From contig METF01000300.1 in assembly GCA_001771235.1 (NCBI GenBank), positions 7,001 to 21,065 of the forward strand: DNA of 14,065 bases. The letters run 5' to 3'. The notes beneath the pieces were generated by a model. The model had not been told where the DNA came from. It searched no databases and worked only from the letters and a program-made list of their open reading frames with translations. The translations under genes were made by a program, and so were the position numbers. This stretch comes from Candidatus Zhuqueibacterota bacterium RBG_16_48_16 (lineage in GTDB: Bacteria > Zhuqueibacterota > Zhuqueibacteria > Residuimicrobiales > Sediminimicrobiaceae). Of this stretch, positions 13,560 to 14,065 are shown one piece after another (the stretch's first letter is position 1; every line of letters starts with the position of its first letter).

Positions 13560-14065
13560 ATGTTGAATGATGTGATCAAAGCATTTGGCTCCTCTAAACA
13601 GCAAGAGACCATCGGAAAATCGTCTTCGACAGCAAAAAAGAATGTTTTAAAAAACCTTTTTGCTTCGCTGCTCGGCAAAAACGTGCAAGACGTTTCACCG
13701 GGGCAACCTGCGGCCATTAAGGAACAAACCGTCAAGCTCTCATCGGCAAAGAGCGACATCGCCCAAAAGAGCAAAGACGTTATGCAGGGATCGAGCCTGT
13801 TGAACGGCAAGGCGGATTTTACACCTTCGGCAGAGAATTACTTTTCCCCGTTATTTCCGTTCTGGAGCGATGAAACGGCCCCGGTGTTTTTTGATTCCCC
13901 GGATATTTTTGCGGATGATGCGACAGAGGCATCACGGCTTTTATCATTCATGGAAAAGCAGGGTAAATTGGCCAGAGGCTTAAAGAATCCGTCGCTCGTG
14001 GGAATGCTTTCCATAGGACGGATACGCCAGGCTGAAGATGCGCCGGAGACATCTGTTTCGGCAAG
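13560..14065 (+). CDS. Probable flagellar hook-length control protein FliK, N-terminal part (cut by window end)
   Basis: An open frame runs from the ATG at 13560 to the window edge (168 codons visible, no stop). AAAGGA lies about 9 bases upstream, and the preceding gene ends 17 bp before. The visible part is rich in S, K, Q and A (for example SSKQQETIGKSSSTAKK near residue 11), probably disordered, with a more hydrophobic patch at about 94-115 (YFSPLFPFWSDE, then PVFFDSPDIF). FliK N-termini are poorly conserved and mostly disordered, and fliK is the expected gene after fliJ and the MotE/YlxF-like gene. The conserved FliK C-terminal domain would lie outside the window. The call is therefore by position. 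Confidence 0.5.
   Translation, partial: MLNDVIKAFGSSKQQETIGKSSSTAKKNVLKNLFASLLGKNVQDVSPGQPAAIKEQTVKLSSAKSDIAQKSKDVMQGSSLLNGKADFTPSAENYFSPLFPFWSDETAPVFFDSPDIFADDATEASRLLSFMEKQGKLARGLKNPSLVGMLSIGRIRQAEDAPETSVSA

Overview
This window is dominated by the proximal half of a flagellar basal-body / type III export operon, all on the + strand. It is preceded by the operon's likely two-component regulators and by a flank unrelated to motility. The order flgB-flgC-(small gene)-fliE-fliF-fliG-fliH-fliI-fliJ-(MotE/YlxF-like)-(probable fliK) is the core order of the Bacillus fla/che operon. The sigma-54-type activator, the sigma-54 promoter and the exported DUF4097 protein fit a diderm bacterium better than a Firmicute. 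Moderate GC, GTG/TTG starts and many palindromic intergenic repeats suggest an environmental, possibly uncultured lineage. A deep FCB-related group such as Calditrichota/KSB1 is a guess, not a demonstrated assignment.

Layout. 4-738: ABC-2-type permease, with its ATPase presumably just outside the window. 739-1428: a gene-free stretch holding a 9-bp tandem repeat, a MITE-like element with terminal inverted repeats and an 8-bp target duplication, and a second palindromic repeat. 1429-2427 (minus): an exported DUF4097-type protein built on an 18-residue TSGG repeat. 2699-3007: a small CxC protein. 3057-5112: a soluble histidine-kinase-like protein and a sigma-54 response regulator, overlapping by 8 nt. 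5224-5239: a near-consensus sigma-54 promoter. 5441-6361: flgB, flgC. 6362-6629: two palindromic repeats. 6630-6986: uncharacterised small gene. 7010-7306: fliE. 7307-7526: a gap without a clear signal. 7527-13542: fliF, fliG, fliH, fliI, fliJ and a MotE/YlxF-like gene, nearly gapless and partly overlapping. 13560-end: the start of a probable fliK, cut by the window edge.

How the genes fit together. The response regulator has an intact receiver, an AAA+ domain with GAFTGA and a Fis-type HTH, so it should activate a sigma-54 promoter; one lies about 110 bp downstream of its stop, facing flgB. The products downstream are rod proteins (FlgB, FlgC), the rod/MS-ring adaptor (FliE), the MS ring (FliF), the rotor switch (FliG), the export ATPase with its regulator and stalk (FliI, FliH, FliJ), a MotE-like membrane protein and probably the hook-length ruler.

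The most unusual observation is that the kinase-like protein has Asp where the phospho-accepting His belongs, and no His anywhere in its dimerisation domain, while its ATP-binding motifs look complete. Either this is a single-base error or mutation (GAC for CAC), or the regulator is controlled without canonical His-to-Asp transfer from this partner.
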